The notes beneath the pieces were generated by a model that was given only the letters and a program-made list of their open reading frames with translations, searched no databases and was not told where the DNA came from. This document shows positions 26,041 through 37,329 of a stretch of DNA of 64,000 nt, in pieces. The DNA is taken from the NCBI GenBank assembly GCA_037127255.1, contig JBANSL010000014.1, positions 2,110,501 through 2,174,500 of the forward strand, written 5' to 3'. This stretch comes from Persicaria tinctoria (lineage: Eukaryota > Streptophyta > Magnoliopsida > Caryophyllales > Polygonaceae). The stretch's first letter is position 1; every line of letters begins with the position of its first letter. A program made the translations under genes and the position numbers.

Positions 26041-26560
26041 TTAATATTATAATTCTCTGTTGGGTTCGTAAAATGTCCGCTAGGATTTCTGGTGTTTTCG
26101 GTTCAGGCGGAGTGGGACAGACTGGTGTTTTCGGTTCGTTAAATGTCCGCTAGGATTTCTAGTGTTTACGTTTGGCGTGTCTGGACTCTCTTTTCCGTTT
26201 AATGGGGTTCTGGCTGTTTGGTGTCGGGACAGGCTGGGGTAGTGGTAGTTTTTATCGAGTTGTCTCCGTTTCTCGGAAGGCTGTTCCCTTGGAAGTTCGT
26301 CTTCATTGCCCACGGGTGACTCCTGATGTACCACCGACATGCGGTGCTACTTCTGGGTAGTGCTTGGTTCCGTTCGTCGTCTACGTTCCATCTCGTTCGG
26401 TTTAGTTTTGTTTAGTTTCGCCTTGTAGAGTGTTTTTGCCTCTAATTTGCACCATCTTTGTATTTTTGTTTGTTTATGACGGTTATCCGTCTACCGACTT
26501 ATCGGTCTTCGAGGTTCAGGTATGTTGGACCTCGAATTTTTACCTAATCAAAAAAATTAC
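26041..26560 (+). mobile_element. LINE-type retroposon 3' end, plus orientation
   Basis: Longest local copy of the small retroposon family: ends CTACCGACTTATCGGTCTTCGAGG..CTCGAATTTTTACCTAATC followed by A7. The body includes two direct copies of AAATGTCCGCTAGGATTTCT (at about 26070 and 26140). It interrupts or abuts the right edge of duplication copy 1. No target duplication could be fixed. Confidence 0.6.
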
Positions 26561-26774
26561 CATTAAATTACCACTAAATATAAGTTTTGTAATAATTTAT
26601 TTCTTTATTGAAAAAAAATTTGGCCCTCTATACGAAACTTGCTTAATAACCAATGCCGGATCTAGGGGGCACAGGATGGTTGAAACTCCCACCCCGAAAT
26701 TTATGAGATTTTTTGGTAATTTTTACTAATTTTAGAGATAAAAGAGTGTATAAGTAGTAATGAATTACAAAAAC

Positions 26775-28004
26775 AACTTAGCCTAGTTGCAATAAAATAA
26801 TACGGAAACTCGCAAGGATCTCCATCTGGAAAAAACTCTCCTCCAAAAAAACCCAAAAAAACAAACCCTCAAACCTAACCCTAACAGTCCTCCTAAACTC
26901 TAACCGCCGTTGCTGGTTTCATCTCTCCGCGGGGGCGCTTCTGGTGGCCACCCTGATGAGCTCCCTGGTGGCCTCATCCCACAGCCCCAGTGGCGGGTCT
27001 TGGGATGACTCGCCCTCTCGGATCTCCGCCACCGTGTGGCCGGTTCCCCCGCCCCGCCCCGGCGACCCTCACCCTCAACGAGCCACATACTCTTCACAGA
27101 TCTGGCCTTGGTGTGCTCATGCGGCTCCTCATCTCTTCACGTCGAGACGTCGCCCCCCTCGACCCCTTGACGACCCGCTCCTCCTCCTCCCCAGGCACTC
27201 CCTCCTCAACTTCGTCCCCATCGCCGCCCTCACTGGTGGGAGACCCTCCCCTCTGTTGTCGGTCTCCTCCCCGCTGCTAGGCTGACGGTGCCGACCTCCA
27301 CTGTGACGACCTCCGCCTCTCCCGGCCCACTCCTGCATCTCAGGTTCCCTCTCCATCTCTCCCACTCCTAAAACACTCTGATTCAACCGGATTTGTAAAC
27401 ATGCAAACCCAAATCCCTTTCACCAAATCTGATTTTAGCCTAGATCCACAAAATTGAAAAAACCCAAACCTGATTTTATAACCCCCAAAATTGAAAACCC
27501 CACAAAATCGAAAACCCAAAATAGCCTTTTGATGGATCTCAGATCGTGTCTAGATCCATCACCACTACCATCTAATCGATGATTGAGGTGCAGCCCTCTT
27601 ACAAAAATCACAAAAATACCCATGGTTGTGCAACTTTAGTTCTAAGTTTTCGAGTTCAAGGCATCCATGTAACAACAGTCTAATCCGCAGTTCTAAGTTT
27701 TCGAGTTTAAGTCATCCATGCAACAACATTCTGATCCGCAGTTCTATGTTTTCGAGTTCAAGACATCCTTGCAACAACATTCAGATCCGCAATCAATACC
27801 GCAACCTGAGGCTCTTTCTATAGATATTTAAATTCTAGTTTTATCGGTGATTGTAATATTAGATTTAAGTTAGTGTTTTTTTTTGCTTTTGACGGCGACC
27901 CTCTACGTAGGGTTATCAAGCCATCTTTTGATGGCTTCAAGATCGCTTCGTCGATCTACTTCTTGCCTACTGTCAAAAAAAAAAAAAACTTAGCCTAGTT
28001 GCAA
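26775..28004 (+). mobile_element. LINE-like insertion, 1.2 kb, 18-bp TSD
   Basis: Perfect duplication AACTTAGCCTAGTTGCAA at 26775-26792 and 27987-28004. The insert ends in poly(A) preceded by CTTGCCTACTGTC, like other plant LINE 3' ends here (compare CGCCTACTGT at 5618). The first part is a C-rich leader and a GC-rich region (26890-27300) that could be a LINE 5' end. The middle carries three 51-bp tandem repeats. No reverse transcriptase is present, so it is an internally deleted or non-autonomous element. Confidence 0.8.
27638..27792 (+). repeat. 51-bp tandem repeat, three copies
   Basis: Unit begins AGTTCTAAGTTTTCGAGTTC and ends ATCCGC. Three adjacent units differ at a few bases. The period equals 17 codons and one frame stays open across all three (SSKFSS..HPCNN..IR), inside a 65-aa ORF. 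Located within the 26775-28004 insertion. Confidence 0.85.
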
Positions 28005-28389
28005 CGGCGGGGGTATTTTTTTTTATCACCTTGAAGTTATGAGTTTAAATCCCATTAGCTTCACTTTTTCATAATTTTTATTTCTCTTAGTTTTCTTCTA
28101 CTAAAAATGGCAAATTAAATAAAAAATGTAAGGTTTTCTCTAATGTATTTTCTATATGATGCCTTATTCGAAGACTTTCACTCTTGAAAAGTATGTTACT
28201 CATCATCTCTTTTATTATTAATACAATTTTGGTAGTTTTAGTACGTAGGGTACCAATTAAAGTATGGTTTATATTATTTGGTTTCAGCCCCTGGAGACAT
28301 GAGCTGCGTAGGTTTATCAAAGCGCTTGTTTGGTTCTTGTCAGCTTATCTAGTATTCGTCTATTTTTACCTACTCTCTGTACCAGCTGA

Positions 28390-29345
28390 TGAATTGGCTT
28401 TGAGATGAAACCTCGTTCGGGTTTATGTGTTTTTCAAGTCTCCCGTATGTGGGTCCGCACACACGACCTCCCTCGGAGGGGTGTTATGTGAGACAAGCTA
28501 CTCGTGATCGGCTCGGGTTCGGCTCGTATAAAACTCGACTCGAGCTCGTTCATTTTCTAAACAAGCCGAGTATGAGCACATTTTTAAGCTCGGTCCAAAG
28601 CTCGGCTCGTTCGAATTAAACTCGAATAGCTCGAATTTTATGAAATTTCTAAAATTTTCTTAAAGTTATTGTATAATGAGCAAGTAGAATTGTCTAAAGC
28701 TCGAAAAAAGCTCAGCTCGAGCTCGCTCATTTCCCAAACGAGGCGAATATGAGCACATTTTTAAGCTCGAGTCAAAATTTAGGCTCGGCTCGAGCTCGTT
28801 CATATTCTAAATGAACTAAATATGAACAAGTAATACTCGGCTCGTTCGGCTCGAATAACATCCCTACTCCCTCCAGCTTGTCTTTGACCCCACCGGGCCC
28901 AGCCGACTTTAACATGGAAACAGAGCCGGGTTCGACTAGTTGCGGTCTGGGCTTCGGATTAGTGGGGTTGCTGGCCTTGTTGACATGTCGCGGGCATTGA
29001 GTTCCCATTTAAGCGCATGTGGCAAGTGCAACTTGTTGGATACTAAAAATGTCGTTGCACTTGAGGGGGCGTGTTGGAATGTGGTTATCCCACATCGGTT
29101 ATATAGAGAATGCTTGAACAACATATAAGGTTGAAGGGCTACTCCACTCATTGCCAATTGGTTTTGAGATGGAACCCCGTTCGGGTTTATGTGTTGTTCG
29201 AGTCTCTCGTACGTGAATAGTTGGTAAAACAGTGTTAAACAGTGTTACTCTGCTCATGATAGGTCTTTAACCCCACCGGACCCAACCGACTTTAACAGTT
29301 GGTAAAACAATGTTAAACAATGTTACTCTGCTCATGATAGGGATA
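28390..29345. repeat. Mosaic of repeat fragments (LTR-like and AGCTCG-rich MITE)
   Basis: 28500-28862 is built of CTCGGCTCGAGCTCG words, as in hAT-like MITEs. GTCTTTGACCCCACCGGGCC (28870) and GTCTTTAACCCCACCGGACC (29263) are direct repeats. GTTCGGGTTTATGTG occurs at about 28414 and 29178. A 42-bp block with TTGGTAAAACAGTGTTAAAC occurs twice (29220 and 29298). TCCCACATCGG (29086) is a motif common in plant LTR-type elements. No complete element can be drawn. Confidence 0.5.
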
Positions 29346-29390
29346 TAAACTGGCTGAGGGGAAGTATAATAGTAGCTCAAGTTTTGCTGA

Positions 29391-29963
29391 TTGATAATGT
29401 TACATTTATTTGAGAATCAGTGCAAAGCCATCCAGTCTTTCTTCAACAACAGGATTCCCAAATTCATTACTGGCCTTCTAATTGCAGTGATTCAATCCGA
29501 TGCATTAGTTGCCTCTAACCTATTCACATTTTGGGCCATCAATTGCAACTTTCTCATCGTCATCCTCTTGGTGTTCTGCTTCTCTTTTATGATTTTCGAG
29601 TATGATAAGAGGGCATATGCCCTAAATCTTAGTGGCACTATCATTTCGGGAGCCATGGCAAGGTCATCTACCTTAGTTGCTGCAAAATTCATTTCTATTG
29701 CATTTTTTGGGATTGTATTCACTTTTACTGTTGTGTACTATTTGTCGGTGAATCATCTGTTCAATGAAGCTCACATGAGCCCCAACAGCAATGCAGTAAT
29801 TTTCTCCACTTTAATGTTGTTTAATTGCAGTGAATTGAAGTACTTCATTTCTGAGAGTAATGATTGCAGTGAATTGAAGTACTTCATTTTTTTTATCATC
29901 TTCTTGCAGAATATCCTTTATCGCTCAAGTTCCAATCAGAGGAGTCCATTCCACAATCAGTAG
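29391..29963 (+). CDS. Hypothetical membrane ORF, 190 aa
   Basis: Unrecognised ORF with about four hydrophobic segments (residues 27-47, 50-70, 98-118, 130-145). Its 3' part contains a duplicated word, GATTGCAGTGAATTGAAGTACTTCATTT-like, at 29826 and 29861, so residues CSELKYFI appear twice. It may be a gene remnant or chance ORF among repeats. Confidence 0.25.
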   Translation: MIMLHLFENQCKAIQSFFNNRIPKFITGLLIAVIQSDALVASNLFTFWAINCNFLIVILLVFCFSFMIFEYDKRAYALNLSGTIISGAMARSSTLVAAKFISIAFFGIVFTFTVVYYLSVNHLFNEAHMSPNSNAVIFSTLMLFNCSELKYFISESNDCSELKYFIFFIIFLQNILYRSSSNQRSPFHNQ

Positions 29964-30451
29964 GAGGTTTGTCATTTCACACTCTTCACTGTTTGGTCTT
30001 ACTAGACTGTTACCGTTGAAGTATTTTGGATTAATATATGTAGTGTCATTGTACTAGTTAATTCATGAAGTCACGGTTAGGTAAGAGTAGTTGGCATAGT
30101 AACCAATTGTAGTTTATGAATATGTATGTAATGAAGACCATAAGTAGTCTTCTGTAAGGAAATCCAAAACAGATTGAGATCTCCCTTTTGAATGAAGTAG
30201 AAAGTTCCATTTCACAAATGTTCATCCTCCGTTCTACCTCTTCATTCTCCTTCACATTATTTGTCATGAATCAAGCTAAATCTGAATAGTTATTTCATGC
30301 ACAAATCTTCTTTAGTTACACACCAGAGGATTGATTTCAGCGTCTTATATATTGTTCCTCATGCAGTTGTGTCATTTCTGGAAAAAAATTCTTGTGTAAT
30401 CTTTCTTAGTGCATTGTAGGTTGGCTTGATTTATGTTTAATATTACAATAG

Positions 30452-30497
30452 GTCACCCAGGGGTCGTCGATCTAGAAGTCCCAAAAGGAGAAACTGA
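30452..30497 (+). pseudogene. Possible terminal exon of an SR-like splicing factor
   Basis: After an AG acceptor (30450-30451) the frame reads SPRGRRSRSPKRRN then stop. RS/SP dipeptides of this kind are typical of the last exon of SR proteins. No matching upstream exons were found, and a truncated RRP46 copy begins 22 bp downstream, so this is most likely a fragment brought along by rearrangement. Confidence 0.3.
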
Positions 30498-30519
30498 AGC
30501 CTTCACACAACCTGGGACA

Positions 30520-32283
30520 TATCTTAATTACCAGCAAGATGCTTCATAGGAATGCAGACATCCACAAGTGCAGCACATGCAGCATTAATGGCACATGGAA
30601 GAAGCTTCGCAGTCTAATCAAGGGAAACTTTTTAGATTTAAGCCTGTACTTGGGAACATCTGAAACTCAACAGGTAGTTCAAAGCTATGAATCATAAAAA
30701 GACCAAAAACCAACAAAAGATTCAAAATAAAGTCAAGCGTCGTGCAAGGCTACTTTTGTAAGTTTTGAGTCCGACTAGAAGCATTTATGGACATATCTAA
30801 TACCACGGGGCTTGTAGAAATATGTACTGTGATATAGTGAGGTGAACTAATGTTGTACATACACATATACTGATAAAATTGCAAACCATAATGCTCAAGG
30901 ATACGGCACCATCATCATCTATAACCTGTAAAAGAAATGCACAACTTCACATAAGTATAATTTATTCAAAATGCCAAATGTTTGTTATGTTTGTCAAACA
31001 ATAGAATGAACATTGTAATGATGCAGGTATATAGCAAACCTCTATGTCTCAGTCTCACCTGAATTACAACCGTTGTTGTTGTATTTGGGTTTACAGTCAA
31101 CATGCAAATGCTCTGCAAGGTTTTCTTCAGTATCATCTCACTCTCCCTCTCAAGTTTCCCTAGAAAGCATAATGTATTCAGTGCATTCGTATTACAAAGT
31201 AAACTTAATACTAGAATTTTCTCACTGTCAACAAATGATCAAAGAATAAGGAAAGGCATCCATCATATTTTCCAGTTTTCTCAGTTGTCATTCAATGCCA
31301 AATAATTCAATTCCCAGTTCACATTTGCCACACGGAAAGAACTACATACTAGCTTGCAAAATTAAAAATTTCAAGTTTATGAGATGCCATGACAGTAGTT
31401 GATTCGATAAAAGACATTCGAGAAATCAGGGCAGAATGAAATAGCAGTACATCCTTATAGCTTTATTGGGGTATGCATCAACACTTAGTTTATAGAAAGA
31501 AAACTCACCAATTTGACCTGTTTTAGGCTTCCAAATGACTTCTATTGAGGCCTTCTCTGGATTTTCATTTTTCTTAGTTCCAGCTTTTGGTCCATACACT
31601 ACAGCTATCACTTTGGTATTCCCTAAGTCAACCAAAATTTGCAAACAATGAAGCTTCATTTAAGTGGGATGACAAAGTCTGAAAGATACACAGAAATTTC
31701 TGACCCAAATAAAGATTTTCTTTGTGTAGGTATCAAACCATTTAAATCTCCTATCCTCCGGGCACAATAAAAACCCCAAATTCCATGCAAATGGACTTGT
31801 AACGCAAAGGAGAGAATTTAGAGAAGGTTGACAGAATGAAAAGGAAGTACCTTGGCACCAACTAGCAGAGCCATGAGCGCGGTTGAGAACACTCTTAGTG
31901 CAGGTGAAAGGCCGTAGCTGGTGGGGCGTTCGACCATCGGTCCTATCGACTTCCATTGCCTCCCAAATCGAAGCTCGAGAGACTATGAAATGGTAAAGCT
32001 GCGACCAAAGTGGGACGAGTTTTTAGGGTTTTTCCCCATGGTTTAACAAATGACCAGGGACAGGGCCAGAAAGTTAGGGGGTACAGTTCCGGCAAACATT
32101 TAGACAGATGTATTCTTACTTCGGATATCAAATTTATCAATGTCCCTATTCAAATAAAATACAATTGCACACAAACCTAATTAAATATCAATCTCAAATT
32201 CACCACACCATCAAAAATGCTAACTTACTGTAATATGAAGATAACCAATTTCAATCTGTACATAATCCAATTTCATCTAATAA
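30520..32283 (-). pseudogene. 3'-truncated copy of RRP46 (exons 1-5)
   Basis: Duplicates 22046-23752, including RRP46 exons 1-5, introns 1-4 and ~270 bp of 5' flank. Exon equivalents lie at about 31851-31956, 31509-31622, 31059-31159, 30904-30924 and 30535-30607. Splice borders and frames are kept, with a few amino-acid changes (A to T and R to K in exon 1, G to V in exon 2, I to M in exon 3, A to V in exon 5). Exons 6-8 are absent, so no full protein can be made. The 5' flank has ~55 extra bp (about 32034-32090) compared with the parent. Confidence 0.9.
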
Positions 32284-33450
32284 GGCCCCGTTTGGTATTG
32301 ATATCTAGATATCAAGATATCAGATATCGATATCGATATCGGCTGATATCTTGATATCCTTGTTTGGTATACTAAGATATCAAATATCAGATTTAATATC
32401 TGATATCTGCTGTTTGGAATAAAATTTCAGGATATCAGATATCAAATGTGTATGTTTGTTGTTAGTTAAAACAATAGCATGAATAGAAAGGATATACTAA
32501 AATAAAATAGAGTGTTTTCCAAGTGACACAAGTGTTTTTGCCACCCTACCAACATTTGGCATCCAAAATTTGTACAAAAAAAGATTTGTTAGTTGCCACA
32601 AATGTTTGATAGGTAATGCACACACTAGTTCAAGACATGTTAGCAACAAAATGGTCTTGCAATCCCATATCTAACCTTCCCTTCTAGTCATGAGTAACAC
32701 CCGAAGAGCCAAAACCTTGACTTGTAGCTATGTTACCATGAAATCGTGCAAGAAGCCTTTCGATATACAAAGCAACATAAAATTTCGCCTGAACATTAAC
32801 TAAATTGTAACACAAAGAGGGGCAAATCTCAGGCAAATTGCAGCATAAAATTGCATAGAAAGAGAGCATACATATAAGCCAAATTGCAGCCTAAAATCGG
32901 ACAGTTGGAGGGCAAAAATAGCAGTAAAAATTTAAACCAAAAAAACGCAGAAACAAGAGCAAAATCGCAGCCAAATTCCATCCAAAAATTACACACAAAG
33001 TTCTCCAGATTTCACCCAACAATCCGCCAACAACAAAGCCAAAAATCGCACAAACCCTAGGAGCAACCAGAAGAGGCGAGAGCAACCCAAAAAATCGCAG
33101 CCCTACCCTATATTTCCAAATCGACTCACCTGTAGTGACGAGGAAAGAAAGAGGAGAGAAGAAGAGAAAGAGGAGCGTACCTGAACGAGAGCGAAAAGGA
33201 GTATCCAGAAGAGGCGAGAGCGAGAGCGAACACCAGGGAGCAACAGAAGAGAGGAGTGAGGACGGTGATATACTGATATCCATCCTATACCGCCCAAAAT
33301 AGGGGTATATCAAAATGGGCATGTGATACCCTAAACCTGATATCTAGTATATCACTCGATATCGATATACTCCCGTACCAAACGCCGATATCAGATATCA
33401 AGGGGTGATATCTGATATCCGATATACTGATATCGATACCAAACGGGGCC
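32284..33450. mobile_element. PIF/Harbinger-like element rich in GATATC, 1.17 kb
   Basis: Ends GGCCCCGTTTGGTATTGATATC and its inverse at 33426-33450. Flanks TAA and TGA resemble the 3-bp duplication of PIF/Harbinger elements with one change. Both terminal ~130 bp consist of many GATATC and GATATCAGATATC palindromes. The interior has no recognisable transposase. Confidence 0.65.
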
Positions 33451-34380
33451 TGAGTCTTGAGAGGAGGCAATTAAATCTCAGGAGCTCCAGAGTTGGGCAG
33501 CTGTTGACGGACTAAGAAGCACGGAAACAACCTGAAATAGCAGAGGGAGGGTGAGCTTGAGAACTTACAGACACGTGCTCCATCTCCAAGACACAAACCA
33601 AACCACCGAACTAATTCGCAGTTCGTTCACGAACTAGTTCGCTTGAATTCGATGGATTGAGCAAATTCCATATAAACGCTAACGACAAGGCAAGGTTAAA
33701 GGTGGCGGCAGGTGAAGATCATAGCAGAGGAGAAAGGTTTGCAAAATATAGACACAAGCACACACAGTACTTACTACAACCCAATTCATTGAAACAAATA
33801 AACAAAAACACCCAATCGGTAAGACCTAAACCCTAAAGCTCAAATTGGCCCTATTAATTCAGTACGAGTTCGCGAATTCTTATTCATTCATTGGAAATTT
33901 GGAAGTACCGTAAAAGTGGGAAAATTGCACAAAAACTCCCGGCCACATTCAAAAAACATGAATTCAACCAAAATCCAGAGAGAGGAGAGAGGATAGAGAA
34001 GACCAACCACACGACCGCACAGAGATTAAGAGCGTCGAGTCGACAATGAGGCAACAACAAGGTGGGCGGCGAGCATGCGACGCTGACAGTCAAGAGGGAG
34101 AGAGCGGGTTAGGGACGAGGGAGGGGGGAGTTAGACGTATTAGGGTTTTTGTAAAACCCAAAAATAAATGTAAATATATAGAGCACTGGTTCAATCCGGT
34201 CCAAAATAATTTTCCGGTCTTGAGTTATCGGACCGGCCGGGTTTCAAGTGCAGTAATGCAAGTATTTTATTTTCCTAAAGTATAATTTTGTCTATTGACA
34301 AGATGAATGATATCAAATTATATTCGGATACTTTTTATTTTTGTAAAACAATCCGAAATACAAAACATTAAAAATTATTA
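33451..34380. other. Unassigned intergenic DNA
   Basis: Moderately GC-rich parts (33470-33750 and 34020-34150) and a TTAGGGTTTTTG word at 34140. ORFs are short and show no known family. The right flank of the Harbinger-like element no longer matches RRP46's flank, so a rearrangement break lies here. Confidence 0.35.
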
Positions 34381-34388
34381 CTCCAAAT

Positions 34389-34640
34389 GAAATAAATATG
34401 GAAAATTTTGGTTGAGGCTGACAATGTCTGGTTTAGACTTTTCACTTATAAATATCTTGGTCTCAAAAATATTCTCAACCATCATAAGCACGATAACTCA
34501 TCTTGACAATGGTCAAAGCTCACCCCTTTCATTGATAAATTCAAAACGGGACTAATTTGGTCAATTGGTAATGGGAAATCGGCCAGATTTTGGACCGACA
34601 ACTAGTTAACAACATCTTCAATTCACTATACACCTGAAGT
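34389..34640 (+). pseudogene. LINE fragment (end of reverse transcriptase region)
   Basis: Frame from TGGAAAATTTTGG reads WKILVEADNVWFRLFTYKYL, later LIWSIGNGKSARFWTDN, the pattern that precedes the zinc-binding domain in plant LINEs. One TGA stop stands where a conserved Trp is expected. Dead fragment. Confidence 0.7.
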
Positions 34641-34647
34641 TCTTGAG

Positions 34648-34720
34648 CACTACAACAAAAATTCTTATTAGCGGGGAAATTTTTCATCGCTGAAAATTGC
34701 GTTTTTGTCGCTAAAGAGAT
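34648..34720 (+). mobile_element. Possible terminus of a CACTA element
   Basis: CACTACAACAAAAATTC at 34648 matches the start expected of En/Spm-type CACTA elements, followed by short CGCTGAAAA / CGCTAAAGA sub-terminal words. No partner terminus was found downstream, so it may be truncated. Confidence 0.4.
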
Positions 34721-35358
34721 TTGGCAAGGAAATACATTATGGAAAATCAATTATGGAGATGCCCATTAGTTTATATTTAATTTGGGGGTATGTTAGACTC
34801 GATCATGATACATATTTTGACCACCGACTTTCAGTGCTTTGCGATTTCAGTAACCTCCCTCCAAGCAAAGTCAGATTTAGTTGTGTATGAACTTAGCAAT
34901 TCATCCACCCTCGTGCATTATTCATCATTCATGTATATTTTATATTACAATAAAACTTACCCCAAATTCCCTATCTATGCATGGATCAATATCAGTTTAC
35001 AAAATACAATTCTGAAATATACCTGGTCAAATTTCAACCTGCTCAAGATAACTCCAACAACATCACATTAGAGTTCTACGTTGAGCCTTAGAGGGCATAA
35101 CTAAGAAGAGTGTAGAGAAATGATCTTCTATCATAAGCATGGTTAGTTGGATAACTCCAAAAACATGACATTTCTGCAAGCATCTCCATGAAATCAACAA
35201 ACTATTGTTCAATAATCCTATTTGAATGATAAAATACTTATCCAAAGTAGAAGCGAACTATTGTCTCTAAGATGGTTGAGTGTGTGGCAAATCAACCTCT
35301 GACGGATTAAGCTTACCAAGCCCGATGGAGATGATGTCATTCAGCTGCTCAAACGTTT
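34721..35358. other. AT-rich DNA without recognised content
   Basis: No gene or complete repeat. It may be the interior of the truncated CACTA-like element. Confidence 0.3.
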
Positions 35359-35377
35359 GGGGGGGGGGGGGGGGGGG
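35359..35377 (+). repeat. Poly(G) run, 19 nt
   Basis: Nineteen consecutive G, directly visible. Rare in plant nuclear DNA. It could form G-quadruplex structure or be an assembly artefact. Confidence 0.9.
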
Positions 35378-35399
35378 CACACCTTGATCTTTGTATTCC

Positions 35400-35790
35400 T
35401 ACAATATCGACATGATGAGCTGCAGGCGACGTGCATGATCAACGGGCTCCAATTGGAAAGTAGACGCTTATCTCGGGAGGCAAAGGCCTTGATGGATGGC
35501 AATCTGCTTCTCGAACGACGATCTGAAGACGAAAGGATGACCATGTCTTTGGTACCAAGACATGTAATCCGTTGTTGCTGACCACATAATTGTCTCCCAT
35601 TGCGTCTGCGTGATGAGTGCGCATCGGTGGTTCACACGGTCCTCCCACTTGCAAGTATCAGGGGCAAATCCAATGTTGTAATTAATGCCCATAATATTCA
35701 TGTTGACCTACACATGCTGGATTGGGTGCTCAACTGGGATCGTATCACTCCGATCCAACTATCTTAAAACGCAATCAAGGTGGTACATCT
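35400..35790 (-). pseudogene. Plant mobile domain (PMD/MAIN-like) fragment, unit A
   Basis: - strand frame includes INYNIGFAPDTCKWEDRVNH, WETIMWSATTDYMSWYQRHG and a basic stretch, the pattern at the end of PMD proteins (MAIN-like / PP7-long-form type), which also travel in plant transposons. Truncated and out of context. Confidence 0.5.
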
Positions 35791-36199
35791 CTTCAAGATC
35801 TAAACACCTGCCGAAAACGACGCCGTGGTCATCATCATCCACAGCGGCACCGTCGTCATCAATCGGGCGGAGAGGCAGAGGAATCTGAACCCGACGGGGA
35901 GCCGGAGCCCGGAAAGGGAGGAGAAGGAGACTGAGGTTGGGAGTCCGGTTAAGAAGAACGACAAGGAACCAGTTTCTTTGGAGCCCACCCTTCCCGACCA
36001 CTCATCGATGGATATCTCGGCTGAGAACAAATCTATCAATTCAACCACTACCATGGAAATCTCCAGCGAAGAACAACGGTAGGGTGTTCGATCAAAAGGT
36101 TGGGAGAACGGGTGCGTTGTTTTTTGTTTTTGTTAGTTTTTTTTTTTGGGAGAATAGTAGGGTGTTAAAAAATCAAAAGGGTGATGTTTTTTTTGCGTA

Positions 36200-36690
36200 T
36201 GTGTAATGAGTGCGCATCGGTGGTTCACACAGTCCTCCCACTTGCAAGTATCAGGGGCGAATCCAATGTTGTAATTAATGTCCATCATATTCATGCTGAC
36301 CTACACATGTTGGATGAGGTGCTCAACTGGGATCGTATCACTCCGATCTAACTCTCTCAAAACGCGATCAAGGTGGTACATCTCCTTCACATCAAAGCAC
36401 TTGATCGTCCCTTTATAGGACGATCCAACTAAAATCTCGTCTGTAATCAATGGATATGCTTGCCAAGTCACATGTCATGTACACAATGTTGAGCAGAGTT
36501 GCACATATTTAGACTAATAGAAATTAATTTGAATAGATTTGTACCTCGGTAACCATCATATAATCTAATAGAGCACGGTAGTAAAAGAGTAATCCCCGTT
36601 GATTGGGAGTCTTCTCCTCTCGATGGTGGGCCGTTTTTTGCTAATCATTCACAATCATCAAACGCCGCGCTAAATCCCCGTGTAACTTTA
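36200..36690 (-). pseudogene. Plant mobile domain fragment, unit B
   Basis: - strand exon-like frames: LFYYRALLDYMMVTE with a GT donor at about 36553, then AYPLITDEILVGSSYKGTIK and VKEMYHLDRVLRELDRSDTI, followed by INYNIGFAPDTCKWED. The arrangement fits two PMD exons. A stop before the INYNIG part breaks the frame. Confidence 0.55.
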
Positions 36691-37329
36691 TAAAATATGT
36701 CCAAATCCAGTACCCTATACACTCCTACCCTACAATCCCTTACCCGTACCCTAGACCAGTAGGCAGTAGCCCTACCCGTTCCTATAACCATGACCATGAA
36801 AAGACGACATCCCCAAGAATGATGAATCGGCCAACTAACTCCCGCCGGCGAATCCCGCTCGGCTCGGCCAAGCTACTCCCGTTCCCGCCGTCGATGGAAC
36901 TTCGACTGCTCCCGAGCCCGAGGTAGCCGCCGACCACCGCCCGACAGTGGTCATACAGGTGTACCTCGGGTACACCTGCCGGAAACACCACCATGGTCAT
37001 CACGGTCCATAGCAGCACCGTCGCCATCAATCGGACGGAGAGGCAGAGGAATCTAAACCCGACGGGGAGCCGGAGAACGGAAAGGGAGGAGAAGGAGACT
37101 GAGGTTGGGAGTCCGGTTAAGAAGGACGACAAGGAACCAATTTCTTTGGATATCTCGGCTGATAACAAATCTATCAACTCAACCACTACCATGGAAATCT
37201 CCAACGAAGAACAACGGTAGGGTGTTCGATCAAAAGGTTGGGAGAACGGGGGCGATGTTTTTTGTTTTTGTTGGTTTTTTTTTTAAATTGGTAGAGTGTA
37301 AAAAAATCAAAAGGGTGATGTTTTTTTGC

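Noticed and set aside
26944..27285. 113-aa and 96-aa overlapping + strand ORFs
   Set aside because: C-rich low-complexity region inside the LINE-like insertion; two frames open simultaneously, no recognised ORF1 motif.
32684..33470. ORFs on the - strand within the GATATC-rich element
   Set aside because: No transposase motifs; frames arise from simple sequence.
34790..35071. 93-aa + strand ORF
   Set aside because: AT-rich chance ORF, no domain, between a LINE fragment and the poly(G) run.
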